From Edolisoma coerulescens (Eukaryota > Chordata > Aves > Passeriformes > Campephagidae): a stretch of 64,000 nucleotides of DNA. Positions within the stretch are counted from its first letter, which is position 1; every line of letters begins with the position of its first letter. A model generated the notes under the pieces. That model saw nothing but the letters and a program-made list of their open reading frames with translations, was not told the DNA's origin and made no database searches. Made by a program: the position numbers and the translations under genes. This document shows, one piece after another, positions 10,861 through 25,524 of this stretch. The stretch covers positions 1,116,001-1,180,000 of the forward strand of contig VWZW01002639.1 of assembly GCA_013397115.1 (NCBI GenBank), in the 5' to 3' direction.

Positions 10861-13800
10861 TCTAACCACTGATCTGCCTTCCCTCTTGCAACTTTATTTT
10901 CGTGGTTCATACCTTGCTGGGTGCGAGCTGCTGATGTCGCCAGCATCGTGGTGTGCCCTTGTTGCCGATCCAGCGTGGTGCCTGGCTGTGATTAACCTAA
11001 ATCCAAGCACCATTTTGTTGGATGCGTCCGAGGGAGATCAGCCCATTCCTGATGGGAAATGATCCAGCAGTAGCCTTGGGTGGGAACTGGTTAGTCAGGA
11101 TTACCTTACTGGTGCCACTGACACACGCACGGAATCAACACGGATTTTTAGCTGTCCTCAAAGTGCTTGTTTTACACGAGGGGGGAGAATGTCAGTATTT
11201 TCATTGCGAGTGCAAAAATAAAAACCAAGACCTTATGAAGGACAAGAAACTCTCCAAAGTATTGACTGCTGTATTTTGCAAGAGAAACTTGAACTGTATC
11301 TTAAGCTGCGTGCCAGGCTTGTTCAGTGATGTATTTTTTAAATGTGTATGGGAAGTTATGAACGAAATACTGAAAGCAGGAATGGAAATGCTGAACTTGA
11401 AAGCACTGAAAGCGTGCTGCTACCCCATGTGGAATTGTTCCAGAAAGTTGTTTATTATGCAAGAGACTTTCCATAGTAATCTGGCAAATGCATTTGTGAA
11501 AGCATTTGGGGGAAGTGCTTTGGTGAAGGTGTTTAGTTCTTGTCAGAATGCTGCCGACCTGGTGCTGGGGCTGCAGAGCGCTGTGAGCTCTGTCCTGCCA
11601 CGCTGGCTCTTCCCCGCTGCTCAGGGCTCCCACAGCATCCACGGTACTTCTGCCTCTCTCTCTTAGCGTTGCCAAGCCCTGCAGGCTCGGAGCTGGAAGC
11701 AGTGGTGTTTTCTGGGAATAAAGCAGTGGGAGCTGCTGCTCGGAGCGCAGGATCCGCGAGCTGGCAATGGCTGTGGGGTTTTTCCAGGGTGGGTTTAGTG
11801 GGTGGCACCTCAGTGAATAGAACAGGTAGAGGTTGTCTAGCTGATCTGAAACTTGGTTTTTTTCTGTGTTAAGGAAGTTAAACCACCGGATTTTTTTGTG
11901 GTTTGGAGCTGCTGTGGGGTGGTGGCAAGCTCTGGTTGGTGCCTCCTGTAGCCCTGGCACTCACTCAGCTCCAGTGCTGGCGACCTGAGATGGGGTCTTG
12001 TCCAGAAATCCGAGCGTGCATCCAGCTGGCTGTACATCCTGCAAACCCTTGAGCTGGATGTGATACATGGACCTACCTAAACAACTTGTTCTTTAAATTC
12101 CTGGAGATCACGTCACCGTAGCTAAGGAGCGCTGCCATATTTTCCTGCCACTTTTCTGTAATTCTTCTGTTGGAGTTTCCACCCACAAACAAATGCTTCC
12201 AACCACTTGTGCAGGGGCGGTGATTTTGGTTGTTTGTTTTTTTCTGAGCAAGCCTCGCTGTCTTTGATGTTTATGTTTATGTTCTTGTGATGTTTCTTGT
12301 GGGAATTTTCCCATTGCAATACCACAAGAACATCTTAATGTTGTTGTGCTACAGCAACGGGAGGTTTCTGCAAATAGATTCAATCTTTTTGCTGTTCTTC
12401 CTGGAAGAGGCTGACTCTTACAAGTGACATAAGCCAGTAGTTTTATATGTATGGAAGTGATTATCAGGATTTACTTTGATAGCAGAAGACCCAGATTAAC
12501 TGCAGTCTGCAAACAAGATTTTTTGTGTATTCGCAGTGGTGTGAGGCTGTGTCTGAGGAGCCAGCAAGCCTGCAGGGAGAGGGAAGTTATTAGTGATAAG
12601 GAATGACTGGGGCTGGAGGTGAGTATCCCTCCTGCCTTTGGATGACTTGAGAAATAATTACAAGCCTGGTCTTGGTTTACTAGAAAATCAAGGAAAATGG
12701 GAAGTTTGTTCATCTGTCATTTTTGTGTGTATCAGTTTTCATCCTTCTTGGTGCTCAGCTTGGGGCCAGGTCTGTCTTGTTGTGCTGTCAAATACAGAAC
12801 CTCCCAGTTCCTGTTTGGAAACCAGGGAACACTGGATTAGAGTCCCGTGGGATGCGTGCACGCATTAAAACTGAACACTACTGAAGGTACAAGTGATGAG
12901 AAATGACTTTTTCAAGGACTTGTGTGATGCAAGCATTGCTTAAGCTCATGTTGTGCATGGGTGATGTCAAGATGGATTAGATGGCAACATGCTCTGAAAT
13001 CAACTCTTTTTTGAAGAAGCTTAGGAACTTAATGTTTTGGTTCTTCAAAACTGAATGTGCCACAGAAACTGACTCTGGAAATGGACTTGCCTTGGTGCTC
13101 TGTTGCTGCTGTCCTTAAAATACATCTGCAGTGACAGCAATTCTTTTCCCAGGTATTTTTGTTTGCTTTGTTTTGTTTTGCAGCTCTACAGCTGAAATTT
13201 CCCTCTCTCAGCCAAACCAGGGATAGTTCAGTCAATGATTATCCCGTTGAAAAACAACTGGAATGTAGAAAAATGAAATTGGAAGAGCTGTAGTTCTCTC
13301 CTGTGCCAACATCTCCACCTTTGATTTAGTGAAGCTATTTAGAATTGTAGCCCAAACTTTTCAGTCAAGATTTGATGGTCCATGTTTTGTAGGATGTGGT
13401 GTAGGAAAATGAATTACAGGAAAAAAAATTAAATAATCATTAATTGTAATGTGCCTTAACCAGGAAAGGATTAGGTAAAGGCTGCAGGTTTGCATAAGCT
13501 GAAAAGTACTTTTCTGATTCAGAGCTCAAAAAGCCACGCAGCTCTCTTGTCCACTGAGACAGGTGAAAACCAGATCAAAGTTGATGACCTTTTAAACAAA
13601 AGTGTATCCAGGAGAGCACATTTGAGGTAACAAAAGTGGGAAGGGGGGCAAAAAAGCTCTGACTACAGTAAACCGAAATTTACTATATATATTTTTTTTT
13701 AATGTGCTGTCTAATACAAAGAAAAGACTTAATACAAAGTGAGGGGAAGTGGCAGGAGTTCGAAAGTCTTACGGGTTCTCAGTCTTGTATTTGGTTGAAT

Positions 13801-16800
13801 GAAGACTGAAGGTGGTAGGCAGCTAAAGAAAAAATGCAGGTAGTTGGTATTTTTTTAGTGTAGAATTAAAATCTGCATGTTGAAATTTGGTCTGAGGAAA
13901 TACCAGTTGAAATGTGGGTCAGTGTTTATAGCATTGACTTTATTTTGAAAGAGCAGTTAGTTTTGTACCCCTGAAGTTTCACTTTTTACATGTCATGAAA
14001 TATAATAATATTCCTTAAAATAAGTCTTACTTTCATTTGGCATAGCTGATGTGAAATTTTTTTCCTAAATTAAAATATCCAGGTATCTTTCTCTTGAAAA
14101 ATAGATGTGTTGATCAAGGTACAGAGTAATAAACTGCCAGAGGTGTTGCATTTCCAGCTGAGGGAAGAAGCAGTGGGAGCTACTGAAGATGGGCTCAGCC
14201 CTGGACAATCCCACCTGCAGCTCGTGCTCTTCTGGAGAAACTCTTTAGTGGGAACAGCCAGGATTTGAAACCTGGACATGTGGTTTGGTGTTTTGTTAAT
14301 CCTGACTGCACACAGGAGGAACTTCATCTGTGTTTGGCTGAATCATGAAGTGTTTAAAATTGGGACTGCTGAGCTGCCAGGGTGGGGTGGCTCCCAGAAA
14401 ATGAGATGTGGGCTCTGAAAGGCTTTGGAGTGAGTGGTAATAGGAAGAGAAAAGCAGGGGTGACCAGACTTGGCTGGGAGGTTCTTTTTGTCAGGCAGTT
14501 CTTGGTTGCTGGAAAATGCAAATAAATGCATTTCTGAGCTGCAGTTGGAGGTGGAAGCACTGACTGTGATGGCAATGAGTGAATAGGTGTGAGCAGGAAG
14601 GAGCTTACAAAAATCTTTGTGCAAGTGAAATCTGACTTTAAAGACAGTGCCACCAACCTCCCTGAGATCCTGGGGAACCTTGTGCTCCCCAATATGCTGC
14701 AATTCCAGCAGCTGAGGGTGGAGCAGGGCTCCTGCAGGGCCCCTCACCAGGCGTGTGAGCAGCTGTCTCTGCTTTCCTGATCCCAGCTCATTTGCAGAAC
14801 GAGTCCAGAATGGCTAGGCTGGTTCAGCTGTTACAGATTAGTCCCTCCACACCGGGTTTAAATGAAGAAAACTAAATAAAGCAGTTTTTAACCATAGTAA
14901 GTGACTTGTGTGGTGCCAGGGAAGCTGTGGAGTCCAGACCTGTTCTGCCAGAGCGAGGGTTGATGGACACAGCACTGGAAGAGGCACCAGGTATGGGCAG
15001 GTCTCCTGCCTGTTGCTCTAGATCTGTTCCTATATCCTGCTCCTTTGATTTGGAGATGTGTGGCTGAGGAAAGACACACTCGTACATTAATTTTTAACAG
15101 AGAAGTGGGAAATCTTGAATTTCCTTGTAGTTTCAAAACAGTGGTTTGAGCCTCTTTGAAAATGTGTGGTTAAATGCAGATTCCTTTTCCGCCAACATTA
15201 TAAGTAGTAATGAGCTACCCTGGTATTAACTATTCTAAAAATGCTCCTCTCACTATTCCTGGTTTTTGTGTACTGGCTCATTTAAAAAAGAAAAATCCTA
15301 CTGCCTTTCTAGCACTGCTGAAATCACAGTGCCATGTTCCTGATGTGGGAAGCATATTTCACTTCAATAGGCCTTGACAATTCTGAAGAGTATTACTGCT
15401 CAACATGTTCAGGCCTTTTGTGAAATCTAAAATATAATAAATTACAGCTGTTTGGAGCTGTAAACCTCTCGTTGGAGTAAACTGGTGGGGAAAATCAACT
15501 GGTTTTCCAGAGTCTGGCTTAATGTGAAGCATGTCCAGCATCCCTTCTGCTTGTGCTGAGGTCAGGACAGTAATTTCCAGGGTTCTGCGGTACTTGACTA
15601 CATAAGGAGCAATTCCTGTCTAATCCAATCCAGGATGGATCAGTAAATGATAAATTCTGTTTAGCTTGCAAGCATACAGATTTTCATAGTTCATTTGCAG
15701 AAGGAGCACGCATCTCTGCCTTTGAAGACATTCCATTTGTTGAAGTTGGCATCTCTTAGCGTTCCCGCTAAAATGCGCAAGATGAAAAATACTGTTTTAA
15801 TGACATATTACTGTGAGGTGTTTGGTAGGGAGGAACCAGGAAATTCGACCGGTCTGGTTGGTGCAGGAACCGCCGTTTATTTCTCTGGATACTGCAAAAT
15901 GTTTTGACTTTCTCCTGCCGTCTTAAGGCTCATTGCAGCCACCTGGATGTGTCTGTCCCGCCTGTCTGTCTGTCCTGCTGCTTGAGGATAGTTGGTTTCT
16001 AAACCCATGAAAACAGGGTCTGTTTTTGCCAGAGTGAGTGTGGGAGATACTTGATTTTTAAGAGATGCTAGAGCAGGTCGTAGCCTTTGATGGTCCTGGG
16101 TGGAGCAGCTTTTACATCAAAAGCTCACTACTAAAATACCAGCATTTCCAGTGATGGCTTTTTGCTTGTTTAATAGGAAATGTTTGGTGCCTGCTGCTGC
16201 AAGTGTGGTGCAGGTTGTTGTGTGGGCAAAGCAGAGTGGGAGGAGAGCTCTCTGCAGCACCCTGGGTTATTTATTTAACGTCTCAGCCCGGTGTGTTGGT
16301 GTAAGTTGTAAATGGCAATAAAGAGAAGAGGCTCTATGTGCATGTTTGCTTTCCCAGGGTCGTTTATAAAGCAGGGGGTAATTGGTAACATTTCTGCCAG
16401 GTCACTGCTTGACCACCAGCCCCTCTTTGCCTCTGAAGTTTGTGTGCACAAGGAATAGCCTGCTGGACAATTAAATGGTAACACTGACATGTTTTTTTTT
16501 CACTTTTTAAAAACAAATGCTCTAAAGAAACAGGATGAAGAGCCATTAGCATCTGCCCTGACATAGGTGCGTTCCTTTCCACCATTAAGATCAGTAGAAG
16601 ACCCCAAGTTTCTGTGGTTTGTAGTCCTTCAGCTGCATCAGTGTGAGCATTTAAGTGCATGTTTTTAGCAGTGTGCACCTCCCCTGGATAAAGATTTATT
16701 GACGCTGCAGAGCTGTCGTGTTTGTGTGTGTGTCAGTGGTGTATGAAAAACATCTGTTTGCACACTGAGCTTTCCACCCCACAGAAAATGTGTTGTTGTT

Positions 16801-19800
16801 TTCAACTCAAGATCTCACCATTGATCCTAGAAGAAGAAGATGTACCTCCGTTTACTTGCCCAAATGTCTCCCTGCTATAAGTGGTGGAAGTTGGCTGGCT
16901 AAATTCCTGCTGAAAACTTCAGTTCTGTGTGTTAGAGCCGAGTTCCAGTTTACCTGGGCCTGTCTTAGCCCAGGGCTGCTGCTCACAGCCCCCAGGAGCT
17001 CTGTGCCATCACTGCCTGGCTGCAGGGGAAATGCACTTAAATGGGTTTTTTTTTTCCTTCTTGACAAAATGAGGGGCAGCAGCTGCTCATGTGTAACCCT
17101 TCCCCGTTCTTGGGCATTGACCTGTCTGTTCTCTACTCTTGACTAAGCAAGAGTTAGCTTTTGTCCTAGAAGGAGCTAAATTAATGTAAACCAGAGTTAT
17201 TTTCCTCTTCTCCCCCGTTTTTGAGGGGCTGCATTCTCACACAGCGCTATTCCTCCTCTCATTGATTGTCTCACATCTTTCCTGGTCTAAAAATCCTGTT
17301 GAAATTACAGTGGAAAAAGCAATGAAGCCTTACAGAGGACTGGCAAACCATTTGTAGAATCAAATACACTTCTTGAAGTGGTTGCATACACATGGTAGTT
17401 TTCCTTTTAGTTGTGGAGATTAATCTGTTTATAGATCTTGCAGTTTTTCAATTTCTCGCTGTAATTTTTGTAGCTATTTGATTTTGAATCTCACATTGAC
17501 TATTTTTGCTATTGTATTGCTGAAGAAAATAAAAATTGCAGTGGCTCTGGTAAAGAGCTGTGTTTCTAATGCTTTAAAAGCTGTAGTTTATAGTCTCCTC
17601 GAGCATCTCTTTTCCTCGATAAGCTTAAAATGTAAACAGAAGAGGTGTTATATCTTCAAAGTGCTGTTCTTGTGTGACTGTTAAATGAAGGATAAGTAGA
17701 GTTTCATCCTCTCTCCTCCTGGAATAAGATATTGTGGATTTTGCTTGGCACTTTGTTCTGTAGCAGGTTCTTCCCTGCCACATAACTGTGCTTCACACGC
17801 TGAAATCCAGAGGCGAGAAGGTTCCAGTATTTCATCTGGTGCACTTGGAGGCTGGAAAGTTGTTCTGCAGATCTGTCCTCCTACAAAACAGCTGGAAGAA
17901 GTTGAACCCTGAGGAGGAAACACCCCATCCTCTTCAGAAGCACAGAGAGAGGGGAGTGGTGCTAGCCCCTGTGGTGTTTGCTGAGCCCTGAGCTGGTGTT
18001 TGACACCACTGGGAGTGGTGGTGGTGGTGGCATTTGGTGCCTCTCCAGAGGGCACCCAGGTGAAAGAAAGGAATTTTCCAAGCTTCCTTCAGGTTTTCTT
18101 CAACAACTGCCAAGAGGGCTGGAGTGTCTCTCTCCTGTTTGTTATTCATTCAGTTCCCAGCTCGGATGGAACTCAATCAAGCCTGTTGTAAGCCCTTAAG
18201 GCTTTGACCTTGTCCCTATCCTGTCCCATGAATACCCTTGACTAGGCCCATTGTGGGTTGATGGGATTATTTTCAGGTTTATTTTCAGATGAGGAGTCTG
18301 AAGAGCTCTCAGTGGGTCTGTCTGGTGACTGGAATGGCTGCAGTGTTTATACTCCTTCCTAAAGCTCCCCTGCTTTCAAAGAAGTGCCACAAAGCAGCTT
18401 CTTCATAGTCGGGCTCCGCTTAGAGATGTGAAATAATCTCTGGCTTAGAAGCTGGGCTTACTGTGCCACTCCCCAAGTCATGCAAGGGAAACATCAAGGA
18501 GAACAAACATGGGACATCTCCTCTACTAAACTGCACCTGACTTTTCCTGGACAGATGGTTTTTTGGGAGGGGACTTGGGTTTTTTTGCCCCTTTCCTCGG
18601 TGAGAGGGCAGAATGACTCAGGAAGTGCCCATCCCAAGCGTACCTTAACCTGGGCACTGTTTACTATCACTTGCTGAATGTTCTCCAGAGTTCAGAAAGT
18701 TGCATAAGCTCCTTATCTGGAGTTAAGCAGCTTAAGGAAGTTGCAAAGCTCCACCACCTCGTGCTTCCTCCTGTTGAGCTGTGTTAATGCTGTCCTCTCT
18801 TCCCCCAGCATCTGGACATCCTGATGTTACAGATTTTGATAACCTGCACAGCTAACTGCTCGTGCCTCTCTGTCACCCTGAAAGAACAAAAAGCTCCCAG
18901 ACCTTTGCATAGTTGTGAATATAAAATAAAAACACAACAGTAAAAAGTGTGAAAGTGATAGAAGACAGTGGTAAGGTTTGGGATTAAACCTGAAGTTTTC
19001 TCCACTCTGTTCTTGTTCTGAGATGGACTCTGGATTACTTAATGCAGAAAAGGCATCATTTCTGATCTGGGTCATTGAATCCCTTTAATTCCTCACCTGG
19101 TACCTGCTGCCTTTTTGGGAACTTTGGGCATTGTCACAGTAGGTGTTTCCAGCCTGAAAAAATTATATGTATGTCTCAAACTTATAAATCCCTTATGACA
19201 CAGACATACTTCCCACTGATGTCTGAGGATGTTCTCTGTCCTGCAGATAATAGTCCAGAGGGACATTTTTAAGAGAACCAGGCTTGGAATTTTTATTTGG
19301 AGCATACAACAATGCCCAGAACGTAAAAATGACATTATTTTCCCCTGCAGATAAGCTAGCAAAATAAGGAGAGAAGGAAAATAGTCTCTATCCTGATGCC
19401 CCTTTACAGTATTGTAACAAAGGCCATCTTCTCCCAGCCCTTGGCTCCCTGCAGCAGGGAGAGAGGAATCAGCAGTTCCTGTGTATTTTCAGAAAAATTT
19501 GAAGTGCATTATTCTCCAGAATGAGCACTGCACACAGTTAAATGTCTGTAGTTCTAATCCAAATTTCTTTTAATTCTAGATTAGTAAGGATCCACATTTT
19601 TCCTTTCCAAAAGACTCAGCAGCTTGTCCAATAAGCCTAATTAAAGGTGGTAATGGACATTCCATTCTCAGGTTGATTTATTCCTGTGCTTCCTGGGAAA
19701 TAGCATTGCAAAGTGATTTGAACTGGTTAAATGGCACCTGTGGAAAGGGATTGAGATACAAGCAAGGACAGCAGCAGAGAGCTGATGTAGTTTTCTTACT

Positions 19801-19877
19801 TTCACAAAAGAAATGCTGCACTGATGGAAAACCCATTTACTCTTCACTTTTGTAAGGTTTAACTCGGAATGAACTTA
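10861..19877. other. Probable CNTN3 intron 1, left part; no exon recognised
   Basis: If the CpG island is the promoter, this is intronic. The only notable features are two overlapping long frames: 11022-11666 on + (214 codons) and 11301-11960 on - (219 codons). Neither shows a domain I recognise. A short (gtg)n run lies near 18015. No transposon or RNA gene is seen. Confidence 0.5.
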
Positions 19878-20062
19878 CAGAGAATCCCAGAATGATTTGG
19901 GTTGGAAGGGACCTTAAAGCCCATCCAGTTCCAACCAGGGGCACCTTCCACCATCCCAGGTTGCTACAAGCCCCGTCCAGCCTGGCCTTGGGCACTTCCA
20001 GAGATCCAGGGGCAGCCACAGCTTCTCTGGGCACCCTGTGCCAGGGCCTCTCTCCAGATGCG
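19878..20062 (-). mobile_element. CR1 LINE 3' fragment
   Basis: Read on the minus strand this is the CR1 3' end. On the + strand it starts cagagaatcccagaatgatttgggttgg and runs through tccagcctggccttgggcac to the ccctgtgccagggcctc block. About 185 bp survive, with no coding part. It faces the opposite way to the copies at 8.9 kb and 25.5 kb. Confidence 0.9.
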
Positions 20063-23000
20063 GGAAACTGCAGTTCTGGGCATGCTTGTTATTTGTTATT
20101 TATCTGGTTTCTTGCAAATCCTCCTGAGGGATGCATTATTCTGATAAATTCCATGAGTTCTCTCTGCATTGTGTGGAGGATTTCTAAAAAATCTGGCCCT
20201 TCATTTCACTGGGATATGTTTTTACATACCTGAGACTTTTCTGACTAAAAGGAGTTGGTACTTCTAGAAACAAAATCCCAGGAAGGCTTTATCATCAATT
20301 GGCAAAGCTCTGTGGTTGTATTCTTTCTCTCCATGATGTCCAATATATGGAGATCCAATTAATATTACAGGAAAGTGAAAGAAGTCTTGAAAGTCTCCTT
20401 TAATATTACGCTTTGAAAAACCCTGCTTCCTAGATTCATTGTGGTCAGGTGAATATAATGGTCTGCTTAGTCAAAAAAGGCTCCAAAAGCCTTTGTAGAA
20501 TTAAAATTCCTTTTTGTGAGTTAAAAACACGCATTGCAGGCACAGCTTCAAGTACTCTTGTGCGAGGTTTTTTGTTTTTTCTTAGATGAGTTTATACTTT
20601 GTTCTTGCATTAATGGCACCACTTCAAGCCAGGCACAATGTGTTCTTCACGGCTCTGTTTCAGCACAGGCTCTGACTTCCACATTCACTCTGCTGCACAA
20701 TGAAGGATGCAGAGGTGTCCCAAATATTTCAGCAGCTGCATCATCTCACAGGCCATGTGTAACAGATGTGACTACTCAAATTCTATATTCAGCTTAGAAT
20801 AACTTTTCCCTGTGAGGAAGATAAGAACCCATCTAATACATGTGTTGACACACACAAATATCCACTCTTCAGAGAGGATCTTTCCTCCTGATGGTGGTAA
20901 CTCCAGAAAAATGAAATGCAGAAGATCTGGAGTTCTCTGGGAAGGTCTGGAAAGAGTTAAGGGACGCTGCCCTAGATCTGAGAGGTTTAGGAAGAAGTAT
21001 TAGGTAGGACTGTGCTTTAGCACAGAAAAATACAGATTTAGTGGTGGATTGAATTTATGTAGCATGTCTCTGGTCTCTGTTTATAAAGGACCTCTGGTGT
21101 CTTCTGGCCTCTTCCTTCCTTTCCTGGCTCAAAACACAGGACTGTTGTTAAACCATATAAACAGTTTCCACTCTGTGCTTTAAATCAAGGTGGTAGTGGA
21201 TCTTGCTAAAGGGAATAAAGCAGCTTTGTGTGCCTGGAGCCCACCGCAGAAGGGCTGAGCTCTCTGGTTCAGTGGGTTTATTGGTTTTTAAAGAATTATG
21301 AATTTAGTTTGAGGTCATTTCTGGAAAAGCACTTTCTCTTGGTCTGCAGCACACGATTAATGGTGAGAGCAACGCCAAGTGCATTAAGACATGAAGTGAA
21401 CCTTGGAGATCCAAAAGAAAAACAGCATCTTCTCAGGCCTGGGGCTTGTTGCTGCTTTCCTGTTAGACATGGTGCAAAAGAATTGTTACTCTCTGAAGGA
21501 AAGTGATATTTGGGAAGTGGAGCTTTTTGGTTAGTAAAGCTCCCAGTGGAGGCTTTCTGGAGATGGACTTCAGACTCGCTTTGGTGCCATGAATAACCTC
21601 ACAACAGTATCATCATTATTATTATGAAATAAAGCTCCTGAACCTCAAAAATCAAACTTGTGTTTGTTTCTCCATCCCCCTCCATGGGCTCTCTCTGCAT
21701 CAACCTTCTTCAGATTTGATTTCCTGCCAGGGCATTTTGTATCTTGGTACCCTCAATAATTTACAAACCAATTAACCTCTCTCCCCATCTTCTTTGCCTT
21801 CCATGTTTTTCAGGCCTTTGTCAGACAGAGATTTCCTAATTTGAATTTAGTTCCTAACTCAAGAAATTGATTTTTTTTTTTAGTACTTTAGATACTCTTA
21901 GGTTTATCACCACTGAATGTTATCTCGGTGTAGCTCTCTGCTCCATCCAGTTTTGTTTGGGTTTTTGAGGGTTTTTTTTAAACCAAAGCTGTCAAAGTTG
22001 CCCAGCAAAGTCAGTAGAGTCTTTATCACATCTAACCTTGTACTGATATTTAAAGAGATCTTGTTAAGTAATTTAAATACTTGGTTGGTTTTTTTCCTTC
22101 CTGAAAGTGAGGCCTCATTACGTGGGGAAGGATAAAAGAGGTGTTCCAGATTTGTTTGGCTAAAAAATCTGGTTCTTTCTTTGCTGCTTTTGGTGGATCA
22201 GCCATGTTTGCATGCGTTAATCTTGGGATGGACCACAACATTCATCTTTTAGTGTCAGTGGAAGAAAACTCAGTGGAATTTAACTTCTAATTTCTGCTTT
22301 TTCCAAATGATGGCCTTATGCTGAGGCTTGGTTTCCTGGAGACGCGAGGAACAAAGATACCCAAATAATAATAATTATAATATCTAGATTGTACAAAACT
22401 GAGATTAACTTCCTTTCCCTTTCCTTTCCATCACAGGGGTCTGGGTACTGTCCTCCTCCAGCAGTGAGTTAATGAAGCAAATGTGTATCTAAACTAATGC
22501 TGGAATTAACTGGATTAATGAAGGGGAGCAGGGATGTGGGGAGCAAAACAGAGAGAAAGTGAGGAGTGGGAAGAGGTGGCAAAGTGTTCATTAAAATGAA
22601 AATAATAATTTTAAAAAATTATCATGTTCTGTGGTGTTAATAGTAGCCTTAAAATGGTTTGATTCTGTTGCTCTCCTGTCATGTGCAAGCAAATCAGCCC
22701 CACTCACCCACTGAACATCTCCAATGGTTTTCTCATGGTCTCCAGTGGGCTTTGTTCTGCCTCCTGGTCGGGTGTTTTTTTCCCTTACAATCTCATTTTC
22801 TGATTAATATCTGTGCTGCTGGTTTGAAATTTGGCTGAAGTGCAGTATTCAAGTTTTCCGGCAATGTCTCATAGTTTCCTTTGTAAAAAAAGAAAGGAAA
22901 CTTTTTCAAAAAAATATTTGAGCGTTTTATTCCTATTCATGAGAGAGGAAACTCTCTCAGACTGGAGAACTTTTTCAAGTGAAACTTCATAGACATCAAT

Positions 23001-25524
23001 GCAGATTAAGCTGCCTTGGTCTCAAGTAAGAAGTAGAAGGGGGAAAAAAAGTGCTGAAATGGGTTCAGCTCTAACCATTCAGCTGTGACTTTGAGCTTCT
23101 CTTTCCTTTCACATCAGTGCTCTGAGCTGCAGGGGATTATTTTCCTGCGTGTGACTTGGAGGGAGATAATCACAGACAGGATAGATTGAGGGTACCTGTG
23201 GCCATATCTCCCAAAGCTCAGTTCCTTGCTGAAATTGGTGAATATTTCTATCAAGCTCCTCCATTCCCAGGCTATATATATATGTATATATTTGAAAAGA
23301 ATAAGGAAAGGCTGGTGAAGCTGTATATAAAATGTACATTTCACATTTTTACCTTTGTTCCTCTTGTTTGCTTCCCTGCTTGAAGCATCTATCCCATTTT
23401 TCTCTCTTGGTTTATTACTTCTTGGGAACTAATTGTTCTTTTGTGATTAAACAGAGACAAAACATCTCCTTACCTGTTGCATGTTGGGCTGTAAACAGAT
23501 GTGGTGCTGGAGCATCAATTTTATGTCAGCTTTGATCTGGGGAGTTTCACTGATGTTGGTCAAGAAGAAACAAATGTGTAATGTAATAATAAAATATCAA
23601 ATTCACACCGTGTGTAAGTGTACCAGAGGATCCATGCAGAGGACAATGATCAGCCTTTGAGTCCTGTAATACATTTATTTGTTTGAGTTTTTGATGGATT
23701 AGTCTCTCTAATGTTAAAAACCTCAAATAAAACCAACCCAGCCATCTGACCTGTGCAGGGCAGTGGGGAAAGGCTGTCCTGTCTTGCTCTGATTAAATTG
23801 GCCAGAAAAGTCTGCATTAAAATGCATTATTAAAGAGTTTAAAATCTGCAATCTTAGAGGCTTTTTCCATTTAAAAGCGAAGTTGAGGCCAGGGCTTTGT
23901 GGGAAGCCCCAGTGCCATGGTGGCATTTAGGTGGGAGAGGTGCAGGTTCTCATCCTCACATCTGTTAGGAATTATTTTTAATTTCCATTGGAAACAAATA
24001 ACTGCTTTTTTCTGGAAAATTCCTGCCTAATGCAATGCACAGCTCATGGTTTAAGGTTGGATTGGGTGTTTTAAAGACGTGGTTGTGTATGGGGGATTTC
24101 TTCCTGTATCAAGTTGGGCATAGGACAAAAATGCTATTTAAATTGAATAAATTTTCTTGTAGGCACTTGAGCATTAATGAGACCTGGAAGGAGGAAAGAG
24201 AGGGTGACAAAGAAGAGATTTTTCAGCAGTTGTCTATTATACATTATTAGATTGCTACGAATACATATTTATATATGTATATATGTTTATATCTCTGTAA
24301 ATACGTGTGTATGTGTGTGTAGGTAGCAACACATTTTACTGTCTCACCTAAAAAGTCTCTTGGGTTTTTCAAGCCCAGAGTGTCCTGACTGTTTAATTTG
24401 TCAGCTCTAAAGGTATTCGGCACAGAATGAATTTTCTCATATGTTGCAGTTGAAATTGTCAGTGTAAGGGAGGTTTAGTGGGTTGGAAATGTTGTTTCTG
24501 TCTGCTCTGATTGAGTCTCTCCTGTAGTGAGAGAGCAGGCAGGCTGGAGTGCTCATTTTGATGAGGATTTTTGGGACTAAGGGCAACAATATTTGTTATA
24601 GGGAGGTCTGAAATACAAAGCAACTTCTTCCTTAGGAGAAGTTAAACACAGGGCCCTGCTGGTGTAAATTTTGGTGCGTTTGGATGGTGAGAGTATTTTC
24701 GTGTTGAGTTTCACATTCTTTTAAGTTGCAGAGTAATATTGGCAGCACTTTCTAAGTGGATTGACTGTGGCACTGTTCTGTGGCATTTAATGGGCTGCCT
24801 ATGGTTGGGTTTTTTTGTTGTTTCATTTTTAATTTGTTTTAGATCTCCGTGTTGGGAGGGAGTTGAGGAGAGGCTTCAGATTTGTGTCGGATTTTTTGGT
24901 TCTGTTTATTCAAGTGCTTGCTGGCCTGTTGTCACTCCTGGCACTTTGCTCCCTGGATGCCTCAGTTCAGGATCTGCCTGAATTTCACTTCCTGAGGTTT
25001 GAAGCTCATCTCAGGGGTAGGATCGTGCTCATCCTATGCTGTGAATTTGAGTAGAGATATGAGCAAGAACAGCACATTCCGTTTAAAAAAATATTTGAGG
25101 TAGGTGGTTTTACTGTGGGCTGTAGCATCACTGGAAATTCAGCAGCCTCTAAATTTTTGATGAGGAGGGAACTGCTGACAAATTGCTGCAGGTGACCCTT
25201 GGAGCCGGGGCAGGCAGCGTGGATCAGCATTCCCGGGGCTCCGTGCGGGACGTGGGTGTTAATTCCGGCTGGGACACGGCGAGAGGCACGGCTCAACTTC
25301 GTTCTGGCCGAGGAAATATCAAAGTGGAATTATGTATGCAATGGAAAGGGATGAGTTTTTATTGGGGCAACCGTGCAGGATGAAAGAGGCTTTTGAAGTT
25401 GTGGTTTGTAGTGGACGGAACCCAGGGTGCTTTGAGAGAAATGCTGTTACTGGTGCCTCACCAGAGACTGCCCTGCGTGTGTTGATAAAGGCTCTGGACG
25501 TGGGAATGAGGAATGAATAAAATC
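20063..25524. other. Probable CNTN3 intron 1, middle; no exon recognised
   Basis: No coding exon, RNA gene or transposon is recognised. A short (TA)n run lies at about 23273-23291. The frames of 60-92 codons here lack domains and look like chance. Confidence 0.5.
24262..24322 (+). repeat. Imperfect TA/TG microsatellite
   Basis: Alternating purine-pyrimidine sequence runs from an atatttatatatg part into an acgtgtgtatgtgtgtgtag part. It is imperfect and short, with no sign of function. Confidence 0.7.
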
